The notes under the pieces: generated by a model
What the model was told of the DNA's origin: nothing
Seen by the model: only the letters and a program-made list of their open reading frames with translations
The model's database searches: none
Position numbers and translations under genes: made by a program
Shown: positions 21,399 to 31,211 of the stretch, in pieces
How positions within the stretch are numbered: position 1 is the first letter of the stretch
Layout: each line of letters begins with the position of its first letter
NCBI GenBank assembly: GCA_020744425.1
Contig: JAGMUV010000010.1
Coordinates: 1,178,001 to 1,242,000 of the forward strand
Source of the DNA: Dactylonectria macrodidyma
Taxonomy: Eukaryota > Ascomycota > Sordariomycetes > Hypocreales > Nectriaceae
Reading direction: 5' to 3'
DNA: 64,000 nt

Positions 21399-21837
21399 CT
21401 GTGAGATTGTCAGCAAACAAATCCACATCATTCGATTTCGACCGGGTACACAAATTCCGTCTACAACGCCTGATATCTCCGTCGTTCACATAGCGCATAG
21501 CTGTATCGCCCCGCGTGATGTGGTACTAGTAGCGCCGGATTGTGGTGGCGCAGCCAGGACAGCTCACCAATAGACTTCATATAACCTTTCAGCTCCGTGG
21601 TTTTACGGAACACCCAAACAATGCTGAGACTCAGAATTTAATGCAACCTTCCCCTCTTTCCCCTTCGGAACCTCCAATTCTCCTTCAGCTACCATTGCAA
21701 CACTTCGGTCGATCGCAATTAATACCTTTAAAGCACCGATACATAGCTAAGAAGTACCACAAATTAAATCCAACCAACCATATCAGCGTCTTGGCGACAA
21801 GAGACCGGCCAGCCTATGAGTTGACGATAAAGGCATC
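21399..21837. other. Intergenic and leader of the membrane protein gene
   Basis: Upstream of the start at 21838. No zinc-cluster, NACHT or other coding match seen. Confidence 0.4.
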
Positions 21838-22323
21838 ATGGACATTTCGCTTGCTGCCTATGCCTCCTGGGCACTTATGATGCTTGTTCTCTCTTTCTTC
21901 ACAGCCTGGGCTTTCTTGGGAGAGGACGGAAAGCTCTGGTCTGTTCCCATACTACTTGTCGAGACCTCTATCTTTATGTACCTGTCTCTTAAGGTCCTCA
22001 CGGCCATCCACGGCCAACACCCCCATCTCTTCGCCTCGGCCGCCGCGACCCATCTCTTCCTCACAATAACAAGACGCGGTGCCACCTACATGGCTCTCGC
22101 GACGACGGTTTGGCTGATGATGTTGATTGTTGGTGGGATTGGCCTTTTCATGGGGACGTTTATGTGGGTGGCGGATCCTCCAGTCACGACATATTGGCAT
22201 TTGGCGCTAGCTTCCCTCTTTTGGATTGGATATCTCTCTCTTGTAACTCACATATTCTATGTCTGGGTTATGTCGATTCAGCTTGCAGTCTTTGGACCCC
22301 GGGGCGGGGTTGTAATCAACTAG
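21838..22323 (+). CDS. Hypothetical four-helix membrane protein
   Basis: Single exon, 161 residues, not a family I can name. Four predicted helices: residues about 8-28 (ALMMLVLSFFTAWAFLG), 37-55 (VPILLVETSIFMYLSLKVL), 84-108 (ALATTVWLMMLIVGGIGLFMGTFMW) and 118-150 (HLALASLFWIGYLSLVTHIFYVW). It has short polar ends and no signal peptide cleavage pattern. The frame is long and intact despite lying between a pseudogene and a retrotransposon, and overlapping frames are poor. This supports it as real, though no splice evidence or homologue backs it up. Confidence 0.5.
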   Translation: MDISLAAYASWALMMLVLSFFTAWAFLGEDGKLWSVPILLVETSIFMYLSLKVLTAIHGQHPHLFASAAATHLFLTITRRGATYMALATTVWLMMLIVGGIGLFMGTFMWVADPPVTTYWHLALASLFWIGYLSLVTHIFYVWVMSIQLAVFGPRGGVVIN

Positions 22324-22619
22324 GCATGATGAGAGCAAACCTATCCATATCAGCCATTCATCGGCCAAGAGCTACCTACCCTACAGATATTCTACAAAAT
22401 ACTATGACTTGGTTGATTCAACTCTCCTTTAGAAAACATTTTCCTGCGCAAGGGTAGTTAGCCCGCTGCTAATGAATGTAACTTTTTTTTCCGGGATTTG
22501 TAGCTAATTACTATCGTGATGCTAGCACCTGCGAAGAAGGGATATTGAGAAAGTTGGTTTTCGTTGGCGACGCCTGCAGCGACCTTGAGGGCTTCTTAGC
22601 TAGCCGGGTGCCAGACGGT
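22324..22619. other. Intergenic before the LINE
   Basis: No gene. The left boundary of the LINE cannot be fixed; GC-rich, LINE-like composition begins near 22620. Confidence 0.35.
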
Positions 22620-22975
22620 TAGTAAGGCAGCCCGCACGGGCTACGCGAGCTCTCGACCCAAGCCTCTGCCCGACCCCTTCGGAACCCCCGCCCCCCTTAA
22701 GCCGGCTACGTGAGCCGCAAAACAACCCTCGCCGCAGCCTACCTTGCCGCCCCACTTTCCGCAGCTTCGGCTGCCCGACCTCATCAGCAGCTCCGGCCGC
22801 CTGACCGGGCCGACCCCTTGCCCCAGCAGACCCCTCGCCCCAGCACCCGTTGCCCATTTTTGCGGCAAAATCAAACCCGAACGCGATTTTCTGTCATTCC
22901 GCGACGCGTGATTTGGGCAGAATTATTTACCCATCCAGTGCGCTACCATTCACTAATTGCGACCTCGAGACCATC

Positions 22976-23320
22976 GACATTGGCCATGTTCTGGCTATGG
23001 CTGGCGGACCTGGAGACAACATTCTCTTAGGAGACTTTAATCTTCACCATCCCGACTGGAGCGGCAGTCGCAAGATACGGCGGGCCGCCGTTGCCAACGA
23101 GTTCGCTTAGGGCGTCAAGGCCCTTGGCCTGGAACTGCTCACTCCGCCTGGCGTCGTCACCTTCTCCAACTCTCGGGACCCGGACACGAGGAGTTCAACC
23201 ATCGACCTGGCCTTTGCCAGCCAATCCCTCAGCAGCCAGGTCGAGCACTGCAGGGTGCTGGACGTCCTCGGCTTCGATAGCGGTCATCGCATTATCGAGA
23301 CTGCTTTACTTATGAGTCTC
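22976..23320 (+). pseudogene. LINE endonuclease (exonuclease-endonuclease-phosphatase) fragment
   Basis: Contains the EEP motif GDFNLHHPDW and further on STIDLAFASQSL and DSGHR, matching the last third of a LINE apurinic-type endonuclease. An in-frame TAG lies at 23108 and the frame shifts near 23330; the catalytic N-terminus is not recognisable. Non-functional. Confidence 0.7.
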
Positions 23321-23905
23321 AAACGGGAGGTCAAAGCCCCGACCCCTTTGGAACAGGGCCAACCAAGTGATTTACAGACAAACCCTCATGTCTCTCCTGC
23401 CGCCAAGGGACGCTGCCCTCGACACCCGCGAGCAAATAAGCAACTACATTGTCAAGGTTTGCGAGGCCGTGAAAGTGGCCATCAAACTGCGCGTGCCATC
23501 CAAGTGCCACGGTTCCATTTACCAAAGCCACCTACTATACTGGAGTTGAAGCTGAAGCAGACCATGACGGAGCTGGATGAGCTCCAGGCCACGTACCGCA
23601 AGACCAAGGACCCTCTACTTCTCCCGGCCCTGGTTCGCCTCAAAGAGGAGATACAGCGACTAGATACCCAGATTTGGAGGCGTTTCACCGAGACGTCGAC
23701 GACAACGACGCGCGGTGCGTTCTGGTTGTCAGGGAGCGCGGCCAAGTTTGGCAAACCGAGAGGTCCGTGCCAGACACCAACTCTATACCACAACGGCAAG
23801 TTTCACTCCCAGAGCGAGGACAAGGTGGCCGTGTTTCACGATGCCATTTTCAAAAACAACGCCTTATTCGACCCGGTGCCAGAACGCCCCCCGCCTATGC
23901 CGAGA

Positions 23906-25961
23906 GATGAGAAACGACGAGGACAGGGAGCCACCGCTCCCAATATCTAACCAGTTGACCGACGAAGAGATTCGCCTGGCCATTAAAGGCTTAACTAAAA
24001 GAAAGGCGGCTGGAACTGACGACATCCCCAACGAAGCTATCCAGATGGGAGGAGAAACCCTTCGATGCCGCTTGCTTCTCATCTTCAAAGCTTGCTTCAA
24101 GATGGGCTACCACCCGCTCGAGTTCAAGGACTCGATCCTAGTCATGGTCCAGAAACAGGGGAAGCCGCCCGAGCTCCCAAAGAGCTGGCGACCCATTGCG
24201 TTGCTGTCGTGCATGGGCAAGTTGATGGAGAAGATTGTGGCGACGAGGATGCTTCGAGCCCTCAAAGACGAGCCGAATCTCTTGCCGGCTACCCAGTTTG
24301 GCTGCAAGTCTACCACGCAAGCCCTCCAGTATCTGCTAGAAATTGTCTACTCTGCCTGGTCCGACAAATTGAACAACGTCGTCACCATCCTCTGCACCGA
24401 CATGGGCGGTGCCTTTGATAACGTCAAACGGGCGAAGCTGCTTGAGATCTTGGTCAAGAAGCGCATGCCGCCCTGGATCATCGATTTCATTTGGTCCTTT
24501 CTCTCCCATCGCCACGCCAACTTTCACCTGCCCGGCATCGTCTCCGAGACCTTTGAGCTCAACACGGGCATCCCTCAAGGCTCGCCGCTCTCGCCGATTC
24601 TGTTCCTCCTGTTTGCGTCTCCTATCCTCGAGATGGCTCCCATCGGCACACGCCTGACCCGGGGAGAGGGGAGATTGAGCCGTTTGAAGCTGTATGCCTT
24701 TGCCTTTGTCGATGACACCTACTTCATCGCCGTGTCCAACAGCCACAGGATGAATTGTAAGGCCCTCGAACACTTAAACAGCCATGTTCAGTGCATAGCA
24801 AAGCCTCTCGGAATCGTCTTCTCACCCGAAAAATACCACGTCATGCACTTCAAACGCCCTGGCAGCCGCCGAGAGGACAGCGAAGTAATTCCTCAGATCC
24901 CCGGATTCACAGAGAAGCCCAAGGAAAGCCTGAAAATCCTCGGCGTCGAGGTTGACCGCCAGCTGAATTGGAGGAAGCATATCTCGGAAATCTGCATGAA
25001 GGTCAAGCAAAGATTAGGATACTTGTCCTGCTTCTCCGGTACAACTTGGGGTCCCACGTTGCAAACAATGCGCCAGTTGTACCTCACCACGATCCGGCCC
25101 GTCTTCACATATGCCTGCGGTGCGTGGTTCATCAGAAGGCGCCGAGGCGAGGCAAAGCTCCGTTGGGGTCTGACTCAAAAACAAATCGACGACATGGACT
25201 CTTTGCAACAGAAGTGTCTCCGTCAGGTGTCTGACGCTTTCCACGGCACCTGTGGGAAAGTCCTCGAGAAAGAGCTGTACATTGAGAACTTACACACCCT
25301 CCTCTGCACGCAGGCCACCGTTCAGAGAGCCAAGGTTCTCCTGTCTGATGATCTGAGATGGAAGGACCAGTTCAACAACCAGTTCAGCTGGCAGCCGAAA
25401 CAGAAGCCACCCAAAACACCAACCCGAATGTTGGATCAAGATGCGGCAGTCATGATCCTAGGGGCACATGCCCGCTTCCAGCAGATCGTTATTGACTGCA
25501 AAGAGTCCGAGGAGACAGCTCAGCAACGCTGGGCTGACGAGAAGAAGCGGAGCAATATCATTAATTCCTGGGCAAGGAAGCTATCAAGTAAGGAATGCGA
25601 AGAGAGATGGGAAGCCTACGTTGGGGACCGATTGCTCAGCAGAACCTCGGAAGCGAAACCCGGAAGCCCTGTGAAGCTACCAGCTTGCGCCGCCGAGCGC
25701 TGGGGGAAAAAGAGCCTGAAATATTACGCCGGAATGGTTCGACCCCAGAGCACGATGCTATTACATTGCAAGACCGAGTTTATAGGGCTCAACTACCGCC
25801 TCGCCAAGATGAATGTACAATACCCCCTCAAAAGCCTCTTCTTCTTCTTCCTTCACTCTTTCCTTTTCTCTCCATATTCATTTCACCCCCTCCATTCATA
25901 TGGTCAAATTGTAAAAAGGCTGACATCTCTAGCGCTCCGACACGCCGCGTTGCCCTTGTAA
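23906..25961 (+). CDS. LINE reverse transcriptase (long open fragment of ORF2)
   Basis: The open frame from about 23906 carries all core RT blocks in order: LTKRKAAGTDDIPNEAI, SWRPIALLSCMGKLMEKI, TDMGGAFDNV, NTGIPQGSPLSPILFLLF, AFAFVDDTYF (catalytic DD, FVDD instead of YADD), and the thumb region LGVEVDRQLNWRKHI. There are about 680 residues with no stop. The upstream frame (23255-23950) carries the preceding linker and overlaps by about 45 nt, so a frameshift near 23910 separates endonuclease and RT. Downstream, after about 25830, the frame runs into a pyrimidine-rich insert and loses the C-terminal block. RT could fold, but the element as a whole looks unable to move on its own. Confidence 0.82.
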
Positions 25962-26575
25962 ACTCTCTCCGCAAACACCTTTTCACATGTTTGTGGAATG
26001 CCACAAGCTCCGAAAAGCAAGGGAGCTGTTGGTCAACGAGGTTAACCACACGAGGTTTGCCGATCTGCTCACCAAAAACAGCAAGGCTGCAGCCGAATGG
26101 GCCATTGCCTACTTCGACATTGGTCAGTTCGCGCAGGCCAGAGACGGTGCCTCTCGTTTTCCTCCCATCCCAGAGACTCTGTCGCAGTACTGTCGAGGGG
26201 GGACAGCTTCATACTCTCCCGGAGTGGGAAGGACCTACACCAACAAAACTGCGACAACCCAGGCCTCTCACCAATCAATTCCGATCACCTCTCAGGGGAG
26301 GCCGAGCCAAACTTCCCTTGATAGGTTGCAAAACTCGCCCACCCCCAGAACGTCCAGTCTCCTCTCCTCTCAGGTAAACATCTCCCCTGGAGGGAGAACA
26401 AACCAAACATCCCTTGATGGGACACCCAACCCTCTCGCTCTCAGAAGATCAGCTGGACTATCTTCAAAAGCCATCTTAGTGCACTCTCTCCCAGTGTGAG
26501 ATTCATTAAACCCCTGGTAGATGGGGCCTTATTACATTGTGTTGCCAAAAAAAGCGTATTGAAAGTAAGTAAGTC

Positions 26576-27057
26576 CCTTCAGCCTCCATTTCTCCCACCT
26601 TCAATCGCGCACCATGCTAACTAAGGAAGACTCGATGTATTGATACTCGGGATTCCAAACTCTAACCGGTAAGCTCCTATATCTCGACGTCGGTAGAACG
26701 AGCCGTTACCGTGCAGCTAATGCTAACTCATATTCCATCAAGCAGACTAACTTTTATTCGTATGTACCACTCTGATTTCTGACGAGGCATTTTCACTAAA
26801 AGTCTCCACTACAGCCGAACGCCCCTAAACACTCGAAATGACTCAGAGTATGACTTCCTATCATTCCTATGACATGAGGCCTAGAAGCGTTTTACTAATT
26901 GATTTATAAGCAGCAGAACTCCCGTTGTCAGTGTTCGTAACTGATCCTAGTGTCTTGGCCTTTAATAACATCTCATCCATTCTAGTATTTCCATCCGTGC
27001 CTGCCTCAGCAGTCCCAACAGCTCTGTTATCCAAGCCCGGTTGTGAGTAACCTCTTT
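26576..27057. other. Intergenic, possible remnant exons on the plus strand
   Basis: Between 26838 and 27044 the plus strand shows a tiny start exon (MTQ) and, after a 67-nt GT-AG intron, a 130-nt open stretch giving TAELPLSVFVTDPSVLAFNN and LVFPSVPASAVPTALLSKP. Donor and acceptor are good, but no continuation could be joined, so it is not called as a gene. Confidence 0.3.
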
Positions 27058-27566
27058 TCAGGTCCCTCTATGTACTAATGTTTCGTTCAGCCGGGAGATA
27101 TTTTCGGCCTCGACATAGTCTGCGTCAGTAGCCTTGTCTTCATTGAAGGCTCTCGCAAGGCGGCGGAGCCTGCCATTTTGCGCGCGGGCGAAAGGCTTGA
27201 AGTCGTGCTTGCCTGACGTAGCGAGAAAGGCCTCGGAGCCAAGCAGTGCCAAATTGACACGGTCTCGATCGCTCAGCCAGTCCAATTGAGCCGGAATCTC
27301 GGCCGGATTCGTGATGTTATTGACTGTTTGAAGGTCGGCGAAGAGAGAGATTTGATAGGAGAGGTATCGTTTTGACTCGGGCTTGAAATCCCTAAACGCC
27401 GTTTGGCGGCTGGTATGTTGATATTTTCGATTCTGTTGACAAATAAACACCTTAATAATTCCATGTAGGTCTGATAGTCGTTGATTTCGGCGTCACTAAA
27501 GCCGGTGGTGGAGCCGATGACGGTTCTTAGGATAGGTGAGCAGTCACGCGATGCTTGAAACAACAA
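27058..27566 (-). other. Possible decayed coding region, unknown family
   Basis: Two overlapping minus frames share coding-like composition. One (27566-27273) reads DCSPILRTVIGSTTGFSDAE, the other (27450-27058) reads QISLFADLQTVNNITNPAEI and RDRVNLALLGSEAFLATSGK. They may be one gene with a small intron or a frameshift near 27440. I do not recognise the family, and no start or end is firm. Confidence 0.3.
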
Positions 27567-28318
27567 TTAAGAGTGCTGAAAATACTAAGTAGGTGTAGCC
27601 ATTTTGATTGCAGAAGGTCTGGAGGGAAAGGGAATCAGGGTCCGGCTCCTGGGGCCGGCCAGCAAGTACTTTTCCCCGTGCTGACAGATGAGCGAAGCTA
27701 ACTTTTATTTTATGCAGGTAATATATTCATCAAGATATAAGCTTCCTAGCTCGCATGAGCTGGAAATGCTTAATCTTAGGCAACTGTGAAAGCATTGGGT
27801 TTAGGAAATGCTTAAAATGTGAAGAAAACTGTGTTTTTTTGACTTCGTGATAGCAGCAACTCGCCCTTGATGGAGCGGACAGCCAACTTAGAAGTAAATT
27901 ATGATGCCCCATAGAGATACCCCGACGACCGCATTTGCATGTGACATGTTATTTTTAGATTTTTGGCGTCACGGAAGGAAAAAAAAAGGAAAACGGAAAA
28001 GGGAAGGGATGAAATTGGGTTTGGGAGACTGTCAAGTAGCTGTGGGTATGGTATGACTCATCCATGTCGAATATAAAGTTCTGGTGCAAAGTTTCCGACG
28101 CTGCTAGCAACGTGTGACTTGTGCGACCTATAAGAAGCCCACCTGCCTGTTCCCCTGCCCCGATGCAACTTTTTGAAGCCTCAAAAAACAACAAACACCA
28201 GACTCAATCAACTGCAACAAACTTGAGTCATTTGTCTCTCTTCAACTAAACGGCAACAAGGTGAATCATTTTGTCTTCGAACCAATTTCAACAACTCGAC
28301 CCACCTCGTTTTTGTCAA
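27567..28318. other. Intergenic, promoter side of the F-box-like gene
   Basis: No gene seen. Purine run around 27977-28020. The last 100 bases are CAA-rich, a typical fungal leader. Confidence 0.45.
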
Positions 28319-30283
28319 ATGAGCGACCTTTTTTCCCCTCTGACTGAAGATCGAACCGGTAATCAACACCTTTCCAGCATCATGTCTTCCAACCTCGCAT
28401 CTTCCAACCCCACGTCTTCCGACAACACATCCTCCAACACCCCATCTTCCGACATCATGTCTTCCAACATCAGCATCATCGCCCTCCCTTACGAGGTGCG
28501 CGCGCAAATCTTCCAAGACTACTTCACGGTCGACGGCGGCTATATTTACCATGGCGAGTCCGAGAAGCTCGTTAGGGCAGATGGCCAGCCTATCGACTTC
28601 TCGCTACTGTACACCTGCCGCTCCATCGCGGACGATACCAGGCACATGCCCCTGTCCCTCAATACTATTACCTTTTCGACCGTGTACCGACAAGATTGGA
28701 GGCAACAGGCTGGAGGGATTGAGGCTATAGTGGCCTTGCATCGCCAAATCCAGGAAAGAATGGTTTCTCAATTAGCTACACGTGTGACTCCCGACATATA
28801 CTCTCAGCTTGCGGACAAGTTTCCACAAAATGTACAGGGTGTAAAGGATTTTGTGTCAAGCGTTAGCGAGGCTTGGGGGTTGCAATCAAGCCATGCAGGT
28901 CTCTTTTCCAGCTACTTGGACTCGGGACTTGACGACCCGAACACATATCGCGGCATCTTATGGCACACATTGGGGGCCGGACTCGGGTTGCACTTTTACG
29001 GAGGCAGGTCCTCATTCTTTAGCGCCATCGACTACACCTTGCGGCTTCTTGCGGAGAAGTACCCCATCGAATTTGCCTCTCTGGTCGACAAAACTCTTCC
29101 AGATTGGGGTCATTCCCATGCCCTTCATGAGTTTATGAATCTTACCTTTGACCCGTGGGCGATTCCTTCACTATCTGAAGTCCTCGCGGTGGGAAACCAG
29201 TTGGAGGCTAACGGCTTTTGGGATTGCCTCGAAGAGTGGTACTACAACTCTTCGCACAAAGGAACTGGGGATCGCTATAGGGAAAAACTGTATTTCTCAG
29301 CAGCGGCCGTGGCCATACGGTTCCTCCATCGGTTGCCTAAACACCACCGCCTTCGCATACGGAACATAACCTTGAACGAGGATCGAGTTGCCGTGGCCAA
29401 CCCAGAATTTCATGCCCGCGGCCTGATTCCGTTTTGCAAAGAAAATTCGAAACTCCGAGTTGAGCGGCGTGTCAACCTGTGGCGAAACATTCTATTGAAA
29501 AGTAACAGACCTTCCATTAAGGATATTTGGAGACTGGCCGAGGGCGGACCATACCCCCCATGGGACTTTCCCTGCTCAGCCGAATCCGACATCGGATCCT
29601 ACACCGTTGATAGTGAATTACTTCCATGGTTGGCTGATGCTCTTGAGATCATGGACGAGGGCATGCCTGCTGGGTCGTTCTCCTTTGTTCTGGACGGAGA
29701 ACCGGATCTTGATCTTTCTTCAGACCTTTTTGACAGAGTAATTCACCGGCAAGTTGCCTGGAAGAAGTCACTCACTGAGTGTGTTGCTCGAGGCCTTTTC
29801 CCGCACCCGAATGCCCTAACCTTTGAAGGGCAGCTGGATAAGCAATTCTGGCTCCCGCCCGACCACCTTCCTGAAGCCATTGATAAATTGATGAGCGGTA
29901 CATCCATCCTCCAGAGTAATTTTAATCTGGGCCAACCCTGGGACTACGAGAGCCTCATACCGGAACACCTGGAGCAGGATGATTTGGAGTGGATGTCAAA
30001 AGTGGAATCGGTGGAACCAAGACTTTTCCCATTTCCCACTCTCGTAAAGCCGTTGAAGCTCAGACTCGAGATGTTCGAGAAGCAGAGGCAATGCGAGTAT
30101 CTCGACTCATCATTAAACATTAGCAAGCGCGAGAAGAAGCGCCTGAGGAGAGTACGACGCAGGCGTGTGGCGACTCTGACGGCCGAAAATGCAACACGAA
30201 ACACAAGCTCAGACCTGAAGTTGGATTCAGATTCAGATATGATGGAAGAGAAGATGCGACTTCTCTTTGGGGACGTTTCTTGA
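28319..30283 (+). CDS. F-box-like single-exon protein, function unknown
   Basis: Intronless, 654 residues from the first ATG at 28319; the frame also extends upstream without an ATG. Residues 15-45 are a Ser/Asn/Asp-rich tract made of tandem 15-bp units (SSNLASSNPTSSDNTSSNTP). It is followed by an F-box-like helix ALPYEVRAQIFQDYF and FSLLYTCRSIADDTRHMPL, the layout seen in the many fungal F-box/2EXR-type proteins. A long helical domain without named motifs follows. The C-terminus is strongly basic (SKREKKRLRRVRRRRVATL), a likely nuclear localisation signal, then acidic (SDSDMMEEKM). Intact and long, so almost surely a real gene. The F-box reading rests on one short segment; substrate-receptor function is only a possibility. 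Confidence 0.75.
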   Translation: MSDLFSPLTEDRTGNQHLSSIMSSNLASSNPTSSDNTSSNTPSSDIMSSNISIIALPYEVRAQIFQDYFTVDGGYIYHGESEKLVRADGQPIDFSLLYTCRSIADDTRHMPLSLNTITFSTVYRQDWRQQAGGIEAIVALHRQIQERMVSQLATRVTPDIYSQLADKFPQNVQGVKDFVSSVSEAWGLQSSHAGLFSSYLDSGLDDPNTYRGILWHTLGAGLGLHFYGGRSSFFSAIDYTLRLLAEKYPIEFASLVDKTLPDWGHSHALHEFMNLTFDPWAIPSLSEVLAVGNQLEANGFWDCLEEWYYNSSHKGTGDRYREKLYFSAAAVAIRFLHRLPKHHRLRIRNITLNEDRVAVANPEFHARGLIPFCKENSKLRVERRVNLWRNILLKSNRPSIKDIWRLAEGGPYPPWDFPCSAESDIGSYTVDSELLPWLADALEIMDEGMPAGSFSFVLDGEPDLDLSSDLFDRVIHRQVAWKKSLTECVARGLFPHPNALTFEGQLDKQFWLPPDHLPEAIDKLMSGTSILQSNFNLGQPWDYESLIPEHLEQDDLEWMSKVESVEPRLFPFPTLVKPLKLRLEMFEKQRQCEYLDSSLNISKREKKRLRRVRRRRVATLTAENATRNTSSDLKLDSDSDMMEEKMRLLFGDVS

Positions 30284-31211
30284 AGGACAGGGATCAGACA
30301 TGGCACCAGTCAAAGGTATTGGGACCTTCAGAGACGACGGGTCTGCCTTACGCACCTAGCTTAAGCTAATTTGAGATGATGGATGGGCTTTGGATAAAAA
30401 TGTTGCGGAGGTTGGATTTCTACAAGTTAGAGATGCCATTAGTGTAATGCGATTTCTCTTCTTTCATTGGTCGATTTCCAAAGATGTATGTATTCTTCCG
30501 AGATATTTTACCTTGTCAAGACTGTTGCCTAGTAGGAGACCTCATCAATATTACACCCTGTCGCATAATTTACCATGATCTTGACATGTATACATAATAG
30601 TGTCAAGTCTACACGAATACAAATGAAACTTGAAGTCGAGTGTTAAGGAATGTCTTCATTTAGGTCTTTCGTTCTGCACTGCTCAAACCCACCGCTTGAG
30701 CACCCTATTGCATCTATCTTATCACATGATGACCTCGAACTGCATGATGGATAAATATGCTACCAGACAATCTACATCACTTTAAGCCACGCCTGGACAC
30801 AAGTCTGTGATCACGGCATCCTGAATCGCCATTCAGCTCACGCAGAATGCCAAAACTTAACAGCTCAATCGATCTTAAACAGGCTTCAATGACTGGGGAT
30901 AAACCCGGCAACCTTCACTTAATTTAATCAGTTGAGGCTTGTCAGATTTGCCTTATTTCACATAGCAACTCCTCGATACTAATGTATCTGGGCATATAGA
31001 AGCCTTCATGGCTGAAATAAGTAGGCCGAGTAATATAGAAACAATAATGACGAGACCTGGAAGAATAAGCTGAACAACAACTTCAGGGTGAAGAATAGAT
31101 TTTCGGGCTCGGTAACAAGCAGCCTAATGTCTAATAGGATTTGAATTACTAAACTAATACGTTTTATTTAACAGACCAAATATTCACCTACATTGCTATG
31201 AGCACTCTAAC
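30284..31211. other. Intergenic between convergent genes
   Basis: 3' flanks of the F-box-like gene and the second P450. No supported coding or repeat structure. Confidence 0.5.

Larger units (their letters stand above)
22620..26575 (+). mobile_element. Tad-like non-LTR retrotransposon (LINE), 5'-truncated and frameshifted
   Basis: A GC-rich element with an endonuclease C-terminal part (LLGDFNLHHPDWSG near 23027), a long RT frame, and a C-terminal block (FVECHKLRKARELLVNEVNHTRF, AAEWAIAYFDIGQFAQAR) that ends fungal Tad/I-clade ORF2 proteins. It closes with AAAAAAAGCG TATTGAAAG and a short AAGT-type tail (aagtaagtaag) at 26560-26575, in place of poly(A), as several Tad-group elements do. ORF1 (gag-like) is missing or unrecognisable: 22620-22860 encodes only Pro/Ala-rich sequence. 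No RNase H domain was seen. Target-site duplications could not be fixed. Confidence 0.85.

Noticed and set aside
28271..28318. Upstream start for the F-box-like gene
   Set aside because: The frame opens at TTG, not ATG; the first ATG is at 28319.
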